In this document: one piece after another, positions 14,873 through 14,914 of the stretch | How the letters are laid out: every line of letters starts with the position of its first letter | How positions within the stretch are numbered: position 1 is the first letter of the stretch | Assembly: GCA_045110675.1 (NCBI GenBank) | Contig: JBGCGJ010000014.1 | Span: 1-14,914 of the forward strand | Source: JBALVT01 sp045110675 | GTDB lineage: Bacteria > Pseudomonadota > Gammaproteobacteria > Pseudomonadales > Halieaceae | Direction of reading: 5' to 3' | DNA: 14,914 nt | The notes under the pieces: generated by a model | Told to the model about the DNA's origin: nothing | Database searches by the model: none | Seen by the model: only the letters and a program-made list of their open reading frames with translations | Position numbers and translations under genes: made by a program

Positions 14873-14914
14873 TTGCAACTCTCTAAGCTAAACTAAGAAC
14901 GGCGACCTTATAGG

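Overview
The window reads as a chromosomal segment of a Gram-negative gammaproteobacterium that carries the PEP-CTERM/exosortase A (XrtA) surface-protein system. This is inferred from the genes. PrsK, PrsR and PrsT are present together with a PepA-type PEP-CTERM protein, and the rest is outer-membrane and lipid-traffic machinery with typical Gram-negative signal peptides. A marine or aquatic lineage such as Cellvibrionales/Halieaceae is plausible but cannot be proven from this sequence. The exosortase and the exopolysaccharide genes that normally accompany these regulators are not in the window.

Left part (1-6419): possibly the last codons of an upstream gene, then prsK (membrane histidine kinase) and prsR (sigma-54-dependent response regulator), 39 bp apart on the + strand. 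They meet prsT (920-residue TPR lipoprotein, - strand) tail to tail across a strong bidirectional hairpin terminator.

Middle part (6420-12937, + strand): a divergent intergenic region of about 375 bp is followed by a tight gene set. It encodes a LolA-like periplasmic protein, an outer-membrane barrel protein with two N-terminal SPOR-like domains, a 12-TM MMPL/RND-type inner-membrane transporter and, after 53 bp, a ThiF/E1-like adenylyltransferase. The first three give one component each for periplasm, outer membrane and inner membrane, so they look like a trans-envelope transport route. Its cargo is unknown. The SPOR-barrel fusion and the ThiF association are the least familiar parts of the window.

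Right part (13006-14872): a class I SAM methyltransferase on the - strand converges on thiF. A 349-bp regulatory region follows, then pepA (+ strand), a flocculation-type PEP-CTERM protein with a PAP variant of the sorting motif. Upstream of pepA lie a perfect -24 element of a sigma-54 promoter with a weaker -12, a possible IHF site, and TGTAAA-type repeats placed where an enhancer-binding protein would sit. PrsR, encoded about 10 kb away, is the obvious candidate activator. The window therefore appears to hold both the PrsK-PrsR sensor-regulator pair and one of its targets. No RNA genes, insertion sequences, CRISPR arrays or phage genes were seen.
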